DNA of 64,000 nucleotides from Phytophthora colocasiae (GCA_018806915.1 JAGKQI010000093.1:62001-126000); one strand, 5' to 3'; numbered from the stretch's first letter, positions 42,402 to 52,378 are shown. The notes: generated by a model from the letters alone, not told the origin. A program made the numbers and translations.

Positions 42402-42520
42402 GGCAACACTGGGATGGGGTCGTAGGTCTTGGTGGGGAATTCTCCACGGAGTTCGGGGTGGGTGAAAGGTGCGTGTTCTACCTCGAGGTTGAGCGCGTTC
42501 TTGATCGGTTTATCGGTCAT

Positions 42521-43114
42521 GGTGAAGGATTCAACGTAAGTTTAAAAGTGTTTGCTCACAGCTTTGGCAATCTTGTCAGGAAAAGGTTCGGGGCAAAATG
42601 ACTCGCACATCGACAGTATCCTGAAAGGTTCCCATCCCGCGTCATGCGTATTCCAGAGGTGGTGTATCTTGAGGCGTCCACACAAGATGTAAGCGGCATC
42701 AGATTGGTTCTTCCGTCGAAATGATGCGTCCACTAGCGACCCAGTCGTTGTGTTTGGATTGCAGTCGTAATGGAGACTCTGCGGAGAGCCGGAATGTGCT
42801 TGCAAATCCTTGCTAACCTCATCCTTGACAAACGAAAGATTTGCTTCGGCGCTTTGAAGCTGCTGTGGTCCCTCGCACAAGAGAGCTACAGTCTGTGGCA
42901 CAGAATCGCCCACCCAACTGGTTCCATTTCAACCACTGCGTACAGCATCTGGAGCGAGCAACAGCCAATCTAAGCTCGTGTGTGTCATGATTCAGGATCC
43001 TTTCTAGCTTTTGATACTGTACATGTAGCACGTCGAACACGCCAGGTAGACCATACCGGGGTACGTAGCCAGATGATCATGGCCACACAATCCAATTTCC
43101 CCTCGTGAGCAACA
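42521..43114. promoter_or_regulatory. Shared divergent upstream region, TauD 2 / POT 3
   Basis: 594 bases between divergent starts (42520 on -, 43115 on +). No core element was recognised with confidence. The small frames inside are not credible. Confidence 0.45.
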
Positions 43115-44985
43115 ATGAGGCAGAGCAACCTGCCACAGTCACCGTTAACACCACAGTCACTGACGCCTGTCATTGCTGGAGGTTACAGCACCAAGTTGTG
43201 GGATGCAAGAGCTCCAAAATACTCGAAGAATGTCATGAAGAAGGTCTGTGTCTTCCTACTTCTCCTGACATTCTGTGAAGAGCTATCCGGGTATGGCGTC
43301 AACCAATCTCTCAAGAATTTCTTCCAGGAACTCGGGTGGTCCAACAAAGGTTCCAACTCGATGAAACTCACGTATGACTCGTTGAGTCAGTTCGCCTGCA
43401 TCGTCGCCGCTTACATCGCTGACCAATATCTTGGCAAGTACAAAACGCTGTTGGGAGCTGCTACCTTCAGCAGCTGAAGGCTTCAGCTCCATAGGCTTCG
43501 TACTGATTGTCATCGCTGCGTTGCCGAGTGTGCTTGAGAACCAAATGGTGAGCAAAGTCATCTTCTGCGTGGGATTGTTCCTTGGGATCGCTCTCAACCA
43601 AGTTGGTATGAGCTCGCTCTTAGTCTCTTTCGGCGGTGACCAATACTCACCCGACTCTCCCCCTGAGCAACGCGACTATTTCTTCAGCATGAACCTGTTT
43701 TCATCGAACGTGGGAGTTGCCATCAACTACGCCGTCTTTCCGTCACTGTGTCTCTATGGTATTGGAGCTATCCCCGCCGACTATGGATACGTGACTGTCT
43801 ACGCAATTGGATTGGTGTTGGTGCTCAGTATCATCGCTACGCTACTCCCAACTCGATCTCGTTATGTGCACGTGCCACCTTCAAAAAGTGCATTGGGCAG
43901 TGTGATCAACGTGGTTGTACAGCGATCAAAGCGCAATTTCCGGGCAAAGATGATCGTTCTCGGCACTATCATGTACATTATGGCATTTCTACTGAATATT
44001 GTGGCGGCATTCATGTCCGACGACGGAGAGGTGGGTCGGAACATTTCCTATGTCTGCGGAGTGTTGATTGTTGCGGCGACGGTTTTGTGGATCTATTTCG
44101 CCCAGGATCCATCGTTCATCGACGGCGCTACTGACAGCGATGGCATCGAATTTGACCGAGAGTTGATCGACGGGGTGAAACAGGTTATCCTCATTTTGCC
44201 CTTCAACGCGTTCAACACTTTCTGGTGGGTTTGTCAGAACCAGCGTGGCAACAACCAAACAATCATCCAGCAGACTGATGTGCGACTCGGTTCTTCTCCT
44301 GATTCCACGCAGATTCCAGCTCCGACAGTCCAGTTTTTCAACCCGGGGCCTGGAATTCTCCTTGTTCCGTTTTTCGACAATGTTGTCTACCCCATTTACG
44401 AAAAATACGCTGGTAAACCACCCAGTGTGTACGGAAAAGTGGCGGCCGGCTACGTTGTTGCGATCATAGCGATGGTGTGGACTGGTGTGTTCGAGATCAT
44501 TCGCCGCGAGTCGCCGGTGTTGACCTATGTGGATGCGGATGGGGTGATTCAAATCCTGTTGAACAAGAACGGAGGGGAGCCGATGAACGATATCCGTTGG
44601 TACACCGCTATCCCTCAGTACGTCTTGGTGTCTACGGCGACAGTTTTGATTCAAATTCCAACATATAACGTCGGATATGACAAGGTTCCGATGGGTCTGC
44701 GGAGTGTGACGATTGCGCTTGGACTCTTCATCAACTCTATGGGCAGTACGTTACTGTCCGTGATCGTGCTGCTATTCCATTCCTCCGAACCTGAACGATG
44801 GCCACATGGAGTACATGTACTTTGCCATCGCTGCCGTGATGGTGGTCAATAGCATTGGGTACGTGTTGGTGATGCGAAAAATGGACTTTGGAATGAACCC
44901 GCGAGTTGAAGCTGAGGACGATGCGGAAGATAAGGATCTTGTAGCCTCCAAGTTGTCGGTCGGCCATTCTGTTAGTGTTAATTAG
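43115..44985 (+). pseudogene. POT/PTR-family transporter, copy 3, two frameshifts
   Basis: ATG at 43115 (MRQSNLPQSPLTPQ). The frame follows copies 2 and 4 (FCEELSGYGVNQSLKNFF, GGDQYSPDSPPEQRDYFF, FWWVCQNQRGNNQ) but is broken twice. A 16-base insertion at 43472-43487 (AGCTGAAGGCTTCAGC) interrupts GAATFSSIGF. A loss of about 8 bases after 44777 removes the Gly-Lys of the expected LLFGK. After the second break the original frame can be followed to TAG at 44983-44985. As read, no full transporter is made. Assembly error is possible for either indel, but the insertion looks like an excision scar. Confidence 0.85.
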
Positions 44986-45306
44986 CCTTTTTGGCGACCT
45001 AAAAGACTGCCATTGCTTTTCTTCATTCATTTTTGGTATCTATGTAGGCTTCAGAAGCATAAATTGAAGCTATCAGGATGTAGACTAGACGACAGTAATT
45101 CCAAACGGCGTGCAGAAAAAAAATGTAATAGGTCTGATCTCTCTGTACAAATTCTACGAAGACGTTCAGCGTTATCTCCGGGCACTTCACTAAAAAAAAG
45201 CGAGAAAAATTGTTGCAACTCAAACAAAAATCATGTTGGCTTATACATACCTACAAGTTGTAGGCTACAACCAAGAAATACCTTCGTAGTACGTCGACCA
45301 GCCACT
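44986..45306. other. Intergenic stretch between convergent POT 3 and TauD 3
   Basis: About 320 bases without recognisable gene or RNA. Confidence 0.5.
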
Positions 45307-46570
45307 TCAAGGCTTCGAGGCGTCCTCAAAGTACGGGATTTCACCATGCGGCGTCACACGAACAGCATGGCGGTTGCCCGGCAGGTAGTCGTATGTGGCG
45401 TAGTGGATTGTAGCACGGTTGTCCCAAATCGCCACGGCGTCCTTGGTCCAGTGGTAGCGCACCTGGAACTCATGACCCTGGGCAATATGTTGCAACAGGA
45501 AACGCAAGACGGCATCTGAAATACCAACGAAAATTAGTGGTATTCCAGTTTTGGTAGATGTAGTAGAACGTACCAGATTCGGGAACTGACAAATTGTTAA
45601 TCCGTGTGGTGAATTGGGCATTCACATAAAGCGCCTTGCGACCAGTAACTGGGTGGGTACGAACCACAGGGTGTTCAAACTCCACAATGGGGCGGCGAAG
45701 GGTCTGGCCATTTGCAATTGCACTCCCAGCTTGATGCTAGGTGATCAAAACAATGTTTATTAGAAAAATATGTACACAAAACATCAGCTTAAGCCGTACC
45801 TTGCTGCTGTGGATTGCAGTCAGGCCCTCAACAAATTTCTTGAATTGAGGAGTCAGACGATCATACGCCTCGTACGCGGAGGCCCACAAGGTGTCACCTC
45901 CAGTAGGCGGAGTGGTGAGAACCTTGAAACTTGTGTACGACGGAGGCTACAAACAAGAAGAAAAATGTTAGTTTACAACGAATTGATATCACGTCAAGAT
46001 AATTCTCACCTGGCGTTCGTAGGAGACATCACTATGCCATACATTCACATGTTCATAAAGTTGAGACTCGATGCGCTTCTGGCTTCCTTCGAGAGTATTT
46101 TCCACCACGTGAACCTGGGGGATTCCCTTCGCGTGAGCAACCGTCTGGTGGACGTGCAACGGACCATAGTAGCGACCCAGATCCAATTGCTCCTCAATCG
46201 ACAACTTCTGGTCACGGAAGAACACCACACCACGATGAGCGATAAGCAACGCCAACTCGTCCTTCTGTACGTCTGTCAGCTCGTGCAGCTGAAGGCCCGA
46301 GATCTCCGTGCCGATTTTCGGCTCCAGGTGCGTCACAGTCGCGTTGGCCAACAAGTTTTTGAACGTCGGGTCGGCCTTGAGTGCGCGGTCCTCATACGGC
46401 AACACTGGGATGGGGTCGTAGGTCTTGGTGGGGAATTCTCCTCGGAGTTCGGGGTGGGTGAAAGGTGCGTGTTCGACCTCGAGATTGAGCGCGTTCTTGA
46501 TGGGGGCCGGCACGGAAGAATCCCCCACAGTGGATGTGGTAGCGGTAGAGTCGTTGTTCTTGGGAGCCAT
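45307..46570 (-). CDS. TauD/TfdA-type Fe(II)/2-oxoglutarate dioxygenase, copy 3
   Basis: Exons 46570-46010, 45946-45800, 45736-45574 and 45515-45307 give 359 residues. Introns of 63, 63 and 58 bases are GT-AG and sit at the same codons as in copy 2. ATG at 46570 ([13 protein letters not shown]). Family marks: [28 protein letters not shown] (H-x-D iron ligands), [19 protein letters not shown], the distal His in [12 protein letters not shown], and [15 protein letters not shown]. The middle of exon 1 is almost identical to copy 2, but the later exons are not. Divergent from POT 4 (758 bases). Intact. Cytosolic; substrate unknown. Confidence 0.92.
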
Positions 46571-47328
46571 CGTTGGAGCTTGGGTGCAAGTTGAAATGTG
46601 AGCTAGGACGTGTTCGAAGGTTTTGGCTCTCAGTGCAAAGTGTTCATTATGAACGTCATGTAAGCTATACACTCAACATGGTGAACCCTGAAGCGATCCA
46701 TGACAGCTTCAACAAGCAACACGTGGGGCAGAGCAAGGGGTTTGGTTGGGTCGCATCACTTGACCAGTCATGAGACGACATGTGAGACTGTCAATGTGCG
46801 AATGTGGACCATTGTCGGCATTTCGTTGAGTTGCCATCTCAATACGCATAACCGGTGCGGCAAGCATCTCGGTGGACGACTCGACCACCCGAGGGTCCAT
46901 CGTCACGGTCCTAAGGGAAACTTGATGGACACATCAGCATTCATTATCCACACCGACAGAGGAGCACACTGAATGGCGACTGGAGGAATTGACGGCCAAT
47001 ACTGAGCCATACTTGAGCTGACTGCAGTGGATGCAGCGGAGTCTTTCAGTTTTATTGGCGCAGCCACGAACTTTGTCATCGGAGGCAAAAAGATGAGCAG
47101 GAATCGACAGGTAGTTGTGGACGTTGCTGATAATCACACTAACTTTTAATGTCCGGTTTAGCGTTTTGCTTTAATCATGCCTGCCTGGCTCATCGCAGCC
47201 AATGCAGAGCGAACCGGAGAGAGCATGGACCATCGCCAATTCACTGGCGAGCTATGGGAAAGAATTCGGAACCCAACGGCGCAGCCTATGACTTGCTTTC
47301 AAAACTCAATTTGCCTCGTTCATCACAC
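46571..47328. promoter_or_regulatory. Shared divergent upstream region, TauD 3 / POT 4
   Basis: Up to 758 bases between the dioxygenase start and the preferred POT 4 start. The downstream end depends on which POT 4 ATG is used. No core motif was recognised. Confidence 0.45.
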
Positions 47329-49200
47329 ATGGCGCCTCGCACTGGGTCTCCGTCACCACTTCTCACTCCACGGGGCACAACACCCAAGATCACCACCGAT
47401 TACAGCACCCAATTATCCCCGAAACCACCCACGGGTTACAGTACGAAGCTTTGGGACGCAAGACCGTCGAAGTACTCGCAAAATGTCATCAAGAAGGTCT
47501 GCGTGTTCATCTTCCTTCTGACAATCTGCGAGGAAGTAGCCAGCTATGCTGTGAACCAGTCACTCAAGAACTTTTTCCAGCGGCTGGGGTGGTCCAACAA
47601 AGGGTCCAACTCCATGAAGCTCACGTACGACTCGTTGAGTCAGTTCGCATGTATTCCTGCGGGCTACATCTCCGATGAATTCCTCGGTAAATTCAAGACA
47701 CTCCTTGGTGCTGCGTCCTCCAGTTCCGTGGGGTTTGTGTTGATCGCACTTGCTGCTGTGCCATCAATCCGAGCTTCTCGATCAGTGAGCAAGACGCTCT
47801 TTTGTGTCGGTCTTTTCGGTGGTGTTGCACTCAACCAGGTATGTCTTCGAGCTCTGACAGTCTCATTTGGCGGGGATCAATTCTCCACTACTTCACCACC
47901 AGAGGAGCGTGCAAGCTTTTTCAGTCTAAACTTCTGGGCTTCTCGAATCGGCATCGCATTCAGCTATGCTGTTTTCCCTTCACTCGCGATACACGGCTTT
48001 GGATCTATCCCCGAAGACTACGGCTTCATGGCTGTCTACCTCGTTGGTCTTCTGATGCTGTTGATTTTCGTTGGGGTGATGCTGCTCACGCGGAAACGTT
48101 ACGTCGATATCCCGCCAACCAGAAGTGCTCTCGGTAGTGTCATCCGTGTGGTTGTCCGTCGTGCCAAGCATAACTACCAAGCAAGGATGATCGTGTTCGG
48201 GACCATCATGTACCTTTCAGCTTTTCTTCTGAACTTCCCTGCGGCATTCCTGGCGGACCATGGAGAGGTTGGGCATAACATTTCGTACGCATGCGGCGTA
48301 TTGACGATCACCGCCACCATCATCTACATTTACTACGCCCGAGATCCGTCGTTCATCGAGGGTGCTACTGATGCTCTTGGCGTCGAATTGGATCCTGAGA
48401 CGATCCGTGGTATCAAGCAAGTGATCCGCATCCTGCCGTTCAACGCTTTTAACATGTTCTGGTGGGTCTGTCAGAACCAACGTGGTAACAACCAGACTAT
48501 CATTCAGCAGACCGACGTTCGCCTCGGTAGTGGATACGATGCAAGTCAAATTCCAGGCCCAACAGTTCAAATCTTCAATCCAGCAAGTGGTTTCGTGTTT
48601 GTGCCAATTCTCGACAAGATCGTCTACCCGTTGTACGAAAAATACGTCGGCAAACCTCCGAGCAGATACGGTAAAGTCTTGACTGGTTACATCGTGGCAA
48701 TCATTGCTATGCTCTGGACAGGCTGTTTTGAGATTATCCGTCGCAACTCCCCGCTACTCACGTACGTGGATGATAGTGGAGAAACACAGTATATCTTGAA
48801 CGACGATGGAGGTCAGCCAATGAACGATATCCCATGGTACGCTGCAATTCCTCAGTACTGTTTGGTGTCACTGGCAACGGTGTTCATCCAGATTTCGACG
48901 TACAACATCGGGTACACGGAAGTCCCGCTAAGTTTGTGTGGTATGTCGATTGCTCTGGGTTTCTTCATGAACTCCATGGGTAGTACCCTTTTGTCCGTGT
49001 TTGTGCTTCTCTTCGGGAAGTACATCCCGACCGACTTGAACGACGGCCACATGGAGTACATGTACTTCACACTCGCTGCAGTAATGGCCATCAATACCTT
49101 CTTCTACGTGTTGGTCATGAAGGAGATGGACTTTGCCATGATTCCACCGCTCAACAAGAAGGGTATCGACGAAACGAAACGCGATCAAGCAGTAGCGTAG
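47329..49200 (+). CDS. POT/PTR-family proton-coupled solute transporter, copy 4
   Basis: The preferred start is ATG at 47329 (MAPRTGSPSPLLTP), because it matches the N-termini of copies 1-3. In-frame ATGs also exist at 47254 and 47149. From 47329 the protein has 623 residues. Marks: TICEEVASYAVNQSLKNFF, SMKLTYDSLSQFACIPAGYISDEF, GGDQFSTTSPPEERASFFSLNFWASRIG, NMFWWVCQNQRGNNQTIIQQT and a C-terminal FAMIPPLNKKG. Compared with copies 2 and 3, the N-terminus has an extra repeated TDYSTQLSPKPPTGYST. Many hydrophobic segments fit about 12 membrane helices. Intact, and the only array member whose divergent TauD partner is also intact besides pair 1. Confidence 0.9.
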   Translation: MAPRTGSPSPLLTPRGTTPKITTDYSTQLSPKPPTGYSTKLWDARPSKYSQNVIKKVCVFIFLLTICEEVASYAVNQSLKNFFQRLGWSNKGSNSMKLTYDSLSQFACIPAGYISDEFLGKFKTLLGAASSSSVGFVLIALAAVPSIRASRSVSKTLFCVGLFGGVALNQVCLRALTVSFGGDQFSTTSPPEERASFFSLNFWASRIGIAFSYAVFPSLAIHGFGSIPEDYGFMAVYLVGLLMLLIFVGVMLLTRKRYVDIPPTRSALGSVIRVVVRRAKHNYQARMIVFGTIMYLSAFLLNFPAAFLADHGEVGHNISYACGVLTITATIIYIYYARDPSFIEGATDALGVELDPETIRGIKQVIRILPFNAFNMFWWVCQNQRGNNQTIIQQTDVRLGSGYDASQIPGPTVQIFNPASGFVFVPILDKIVYPLYEKYVGKPPSRYGKVLTGYIVAIIAMLWTGCFEIIRRNSPLLTYVDDSGETQYILNDDGGQPMNDIPWYAAIPQYCLVSLATVFIQISTYNIGYTEVPLSLCGMSIALGFFMNSMGSTLLSVFVLLFGKYIPTDLNDGHMEYMYFTLAAVMAINTFFYVLVMKEMDFAMIPPLNKKGIDETKRDQAVA

Positions 49201-49309
49201 GTGACTTAGGAGAACGTAAGAGGAGATGCCAAATAATTATTTTGGTGAAAGATGAGTCATTTTTAGTTTCTCAAGCAGCTACAGATCCTGATAATGCTGT
49301 AGTGCCAAA

Positions 49310-49911
49310 CTAATTGTCCCCGTGAATAGCCTTGAGTAGCTGCGCGAAGGCGTCATCCACTTGAGCTTCATACTCAGTTAGAAATGAAGGAGCATCCGTC
49401 ACTTCAACCCGGTCAGTGTTTCGGATGGCAAAGTGATGCCAACCTGCGCGACCACATTCATATGCAACCCACCACTCAGAACGACTTGAAGCTGTTCGGC
49501 GCATTTGCTGCCACCATGTCCACCGTACGTGACCAACACGACTGGCTTGCCTTTCCATTCGGTATAAAGGTGGTCGAGCAAATTCTTGAGCTGGCCAGGG
49601 TAGCCCCAGTTGTACTGAGGCGTGAGGATCACGATGGCGGGGGTAGCGGAAATAGCACGGCTCCAGCCCTGGACAGCGGGGTCTGCGTATTCTTGAGGTG
49701 ACCCAATTGCGGCAGCGATCACGGGGTCTGCAACGGGTCCGTAAGGCAGAGGCTGATCCAGTAGCTCTGATGCGAGGACTAGCTTCGTGTCAGACTTCGA
49801 GACAGTGTTGAACCTCGACATGAGCCACGAGGCTAGACCATCTCCGTTGTTGCTGGTGCGGACGCTCGCAGTGATCAGTGCCACAGATGAAGAAGCTGAT
49901 AGAGAACTCAT
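49310..49911 (-). CDS. NADPH-dependent FMN reductase-like flavoprotein, frame break near 49400-49440
   Basis: ATG at 49911 (MSSLSASSSVALITASVR). The flavodoxin-like fold is shown by SVALITASVRTSNNGDG (FMN phosphate loop), TPAIVILTPQYNWGYPGQLKNLLDHLYTEW and KPVVLVTYGGHGGSKCAEQL. Such enzymes reduce flavins or quinones with NAD(P)H. This frame ends at 49399 (170 residues). A second frame continues to 49310 with VEVTDAPSFLTEYEAQVDDAFAQLL, which looks like the genuine C-terminal helix. One small indel between 49400 and 49440 would explain this. Either the gene has lost its tail, or there is a sequence error. Confidence 0.75.
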
Positions 49912-50291
49912 TGCAGTAGTGGGAAGTTGGGAGTGAGCTTGAGAAGTCAAATGAGGAAGTGAGGACAACCAAGATTGACTAGCAATGGTCCGTCATTCTG
50001 ACTTGATGGAACCGTCTCAATTTCGAGCAATCTTTGGCCTGCTGGTCGCTGATTACTCGTTTACTTGTTGGCGCGGGCACGCTGCAAGAAGTAAACGTAA
50101 ATTGCTAGGCAGTATCAGGATAAGCAACAACACAAGAATCTTGTCACAAGACAGCAGACAACTAACCCTTCGACGTTGATTAGAAACGGCCGCGCCTGAG
50201 TTATTGTAGCTACATACCGGGCAAACTTTCCCAAAAACCGATCGCGGGTATCTTGGTCTGGCGTTGAAGGCTGGAAAATATACGTAGGCAT
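49912..50291. other. Intergenic stretch
   Basis: No supported gene or RNA; 380 bases. Confidence 0.5.
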
Positions 50292-50465
50292 CTACAGCAA
50301 CGGGCTGTACTCGAGGCGGCTGCGACGGGCCTGCCACGACTTGGCAGCGACGACATTGACGACGACGACAACGGCGACAAGAGCAGCGAGCATCACGGGG
50401 TTCATGCTCTGCGCGACGTCCTTAGCGGCGGCGTAAGGGGAGAGGATCATGTCGGTGAGGGCCAT
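50292..50465 (-). CDS. 57-residue single-pass membrane protein sharing the tail of the adjacent GIN-like protein
   Basis: ATG at 50465, stop at 50292. Residues about 24-41 are a hydrophobic helix (VMLAALVAVVVVVNVVAA), then a basic stretch and a C-terminal SPLL. The neighbour encoded at 50756-52378 ends with a closely similar VVVVNVVAARSWAQRRVRRH and TPLL. It may be a small anchor protein or the surviving last part of a duplicated neighbour gene. The 290 bases between the two stop and start codons contain no recognised GIN domain. An in-frame ATG plus similar tail argue for coding, but expression is unproven. Confidence 0.55.
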   Translation of the reverse strand: MALTDMILSPYAAAKDVAQSMNPVMLAALVAVVVVVNVVAAKSWQARRSRLEYSPLL

Positions 50466-50755
50466 CTTGACTTGCTTTTCAACGCGGATATCGAATAGTG
50501 ATCTTCCCTTTCCAACTCTTCCGACTCGCAATTGCGTCGGGCAGTTTTCTCAGATGCACTTGTACCCACGGGTCTGATTCACATTCGGTGGTGAGTGCAC
50601 ACAGATATCGTGCTGCTGTCACAAAATTGCGGTCCGTCATCAATGTGGCATCAACTAGCTCTACACGGTATCTTTTGAGCGTAAGCTTCAATTTCAACTT
50701 TACCTGCTCGTCTTCATCAAAACTAGCACCTTCGCAGCTTCCCCATGGGTATTCT

Positions 50756-52378
50756 CTAAAGGAGAGGTGTGTAGTGGCGGCGCACACGACGCTGTGCCCA
50801 CGAACGTGCAGCCACGACGTTCACCACTACGACACCCACGCCCACAAACGCGTAAAACAGGTTGTGCGACTCAGTAGGTCTTGCGGTAGCCTCCTGCACG
50901 CTTGACAGCGACGTAGTCAAAAGATTCGTCAGCTGGGCCGACACAAATGCGTAGTCTGGGTCGTCCGATAGCGCTGACTCGGCGGTCTCGATCGAGTAGT
51001 AGATCGGGTACTTGTCCGGAACAGATGCAGGCTCGTAAATCAGCACTGTGTTCACAGTCGCAGGGTACACGATAGAACTGGCCTCGCGCCAGAACCACCA
51101 GCCCTTGATCTTAACGTCCGTAGGCGGCGCGTTCACATAGCCAACCTTGCCCCAAACGGACGTAGACACTGTCAGTTTGTCCGTCACCTGCACGAGCAGC
51201 TCGCCATCGCCCCACACATCCACGTCCGACTTACGCGCAACAATCGAGCCAGCAAGCAACTGTCCAGGGCCCGATAACGTCAGCGACTCCTTGTCTACAG
51301 ACCCCGCCGTAGCAAAGCTGGATACACCCGAGCCATACACTGAGGCTTCGAGCTTCTCAGCAGACAGATCGCTTGTGTCCACAATAATGGTACCAGATCC
51401 AGAAAGAGTGGTCTTCACCTCGATTGCTTCCAGAGCGTCTGTGACCAGAGCCACGGCACCACTGCCAGCAACTTCCACATCTAAGTTAGCCTCAAGATTG
51501 ACTGAAGGGATCTCCAACTGGGCTAGACCGCTGCCCGTCACTTCCACCTTGAGTGAGTCCAGCGTTACATTGGAGCCAGATTCCAAGTACAGATTGCCGT
51601 CTCCCACACACGTCAACTTCACGTCCGCCGAGGCATTGTTGAGCGTCACCACGTCTTCGTTCAGCACCACGTCTCCAGAGAAGGCTGTGGTGACCTGGCG
51701 CAGCAGATTCTTCTCGAACAGGTAGATTTGTGTCAGTACGTAGCCCTCACCGTACGCATCCTCGTTTTTCAAGTGAAGTTTGAGGCCGTCATCACGACGC
51801 CAGTGCAGCGGTGAAGCCTCGATCATGTTCAGCAGGTTCGTCGAGTTACCCGTGATCACAATCTTGGCCACAACAGACTCCTCAGCTGGTTGCTCCTTCT
51901 TGTCGTCACCGTGGCGGTGGTGGTGCTTGCGCAGCATCATAGTCGGGATTTCGATTGTCTCGCCAGTCAGACTGCTGTCATTCCAGTCTGACCCAGAACC
52001 GGCAAGTGAGCCCACAGGCACCGCACCAGGAACAAATCCAGGTACGACACCAGGGACCTCACCAGGCACAACACCAGGAGTAAACCCGGGCACGACACCA
52101 GGGGTTTCTGTGACAGGAGCTTCAGTAGCGGGGGCCTCAGTGGACGGAGCTTCAGTCGCTGGCAGCAGGGAAGGGTCCAGCTCAACGAAAACACGCCCAG
52201 GCACAGCCAGATACAGTTGCTCCAGTTGCGCGAGGCTCGAGACAGTCCAGGAGCGCTGCAGGGTCTGGTGCTCGCCCACAATGTCCTCAGGTGGAGCCAC
52301 GTCCGTCGCATCGAACGTCCAGGCGTGGGAAGCTCCGAAGGCAAGCGCCATCGCAGCCACACACGCGGAGAGCTTCAT
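50756..52378 (-). CDS. Secreted, membrane-anchored protein with GIN/DUF2807-like beta-helix domain
   Basis: ATG at 52378 (MKLSACVAAMALAFGASHAW), 540 residues, no intron. A signal peptide ends near residue 19. Then come a TEAP-type repeat (about 85-105), a VPGxVPG repeat (about 108-130) and a His-rich patch (RKHHHRHGDDKK). Next is a long beta-rich part with repeated patterns such as LKVEVTGSGLAQLEIPSV, DVEVAGSGAVALV and TTLSGSGTIIVD, the pattern of the GIN (DUF2807) head domain of putative adhesins. A C-terminal helix (GVGVVVVNVVAA) and a basic tail ending YTPLL follow. It is likely displayed at the cell surface or in the secretory membranes. The role is unknown. Proline repeats may extend it through the wall. 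Confidence 0.8.
   Translation of the reverse strand: MKLSACVAAMALAFGASHAWTFDATDVAPPEDIVGEHQTLQRSWTVSSLAQLEQLYLAVPGRVFVELDPSLLPATEAPSTEAPATEAPVTETPGVVPGFTPGVVPGEVPGVVPGFVPGAVPVGSLAGSGSDWNDSSLTGETIEIPTMMLRKHHHRHGDDKKEQPAEESVVAKIVITGNSTNLLNMIEASPLHWRRDDGLKLHLKNEDAYGEGYVLTQIYLFEKNLLRQVTTAFSGDVVLNEDVVTLNNASADVKLTCVGDGNLYLESGSNVTLDSLKVEVTGSGLAQLEIPSVNLEANLDVEVAGSGAVALVTDALEAIEVKTTLSGSGTIIVDTSDLSAEKLEASVYGSGVSSFATAGSVDKESLTLSGPGQLLAGSIVARKSDVDVWGDGELLVQVTDKLTVSTSVWGKVGYVNAPPTDVKIKGWWFWREASSIVYPATVNTVLIYEPASVPDKYPIYYSIETAESALSDDPDYAFVSAQLTNLLTTSLSSVQEATARPTESHNLFYAFVGVGVVVVNVVAARSWAQRRVRRHYTPLL

Larger units (their letters stand above)
35945..42520 (-). pseudogene. TauD/TfdA-type dioxygenase, copy 2, split by a Mutator-like element
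   Basis: Coding parts are 42520-42402, 37075-36685, 36620-36474, 36399-36237 and 36168-35945, together 1044 bases (347 residues) in frame when the insert at 37085-42401 and one target duplication are ignored. Introns of 64, 74 and 68 bases are GT-AG. Family marks: [32 protein letters not shown] (iron ligands H-x-D), WDNRVTAHYATFDY and [10 protein letters not shown]. Start [15 protein letters not shown] is shorter than copy 3. One codon (Thr of DPTFKN) is missing. No other lesion was seen, so the insertion alone kills the gene. It is divergent from POT 3 (594 bases). Confidence 0.9.
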
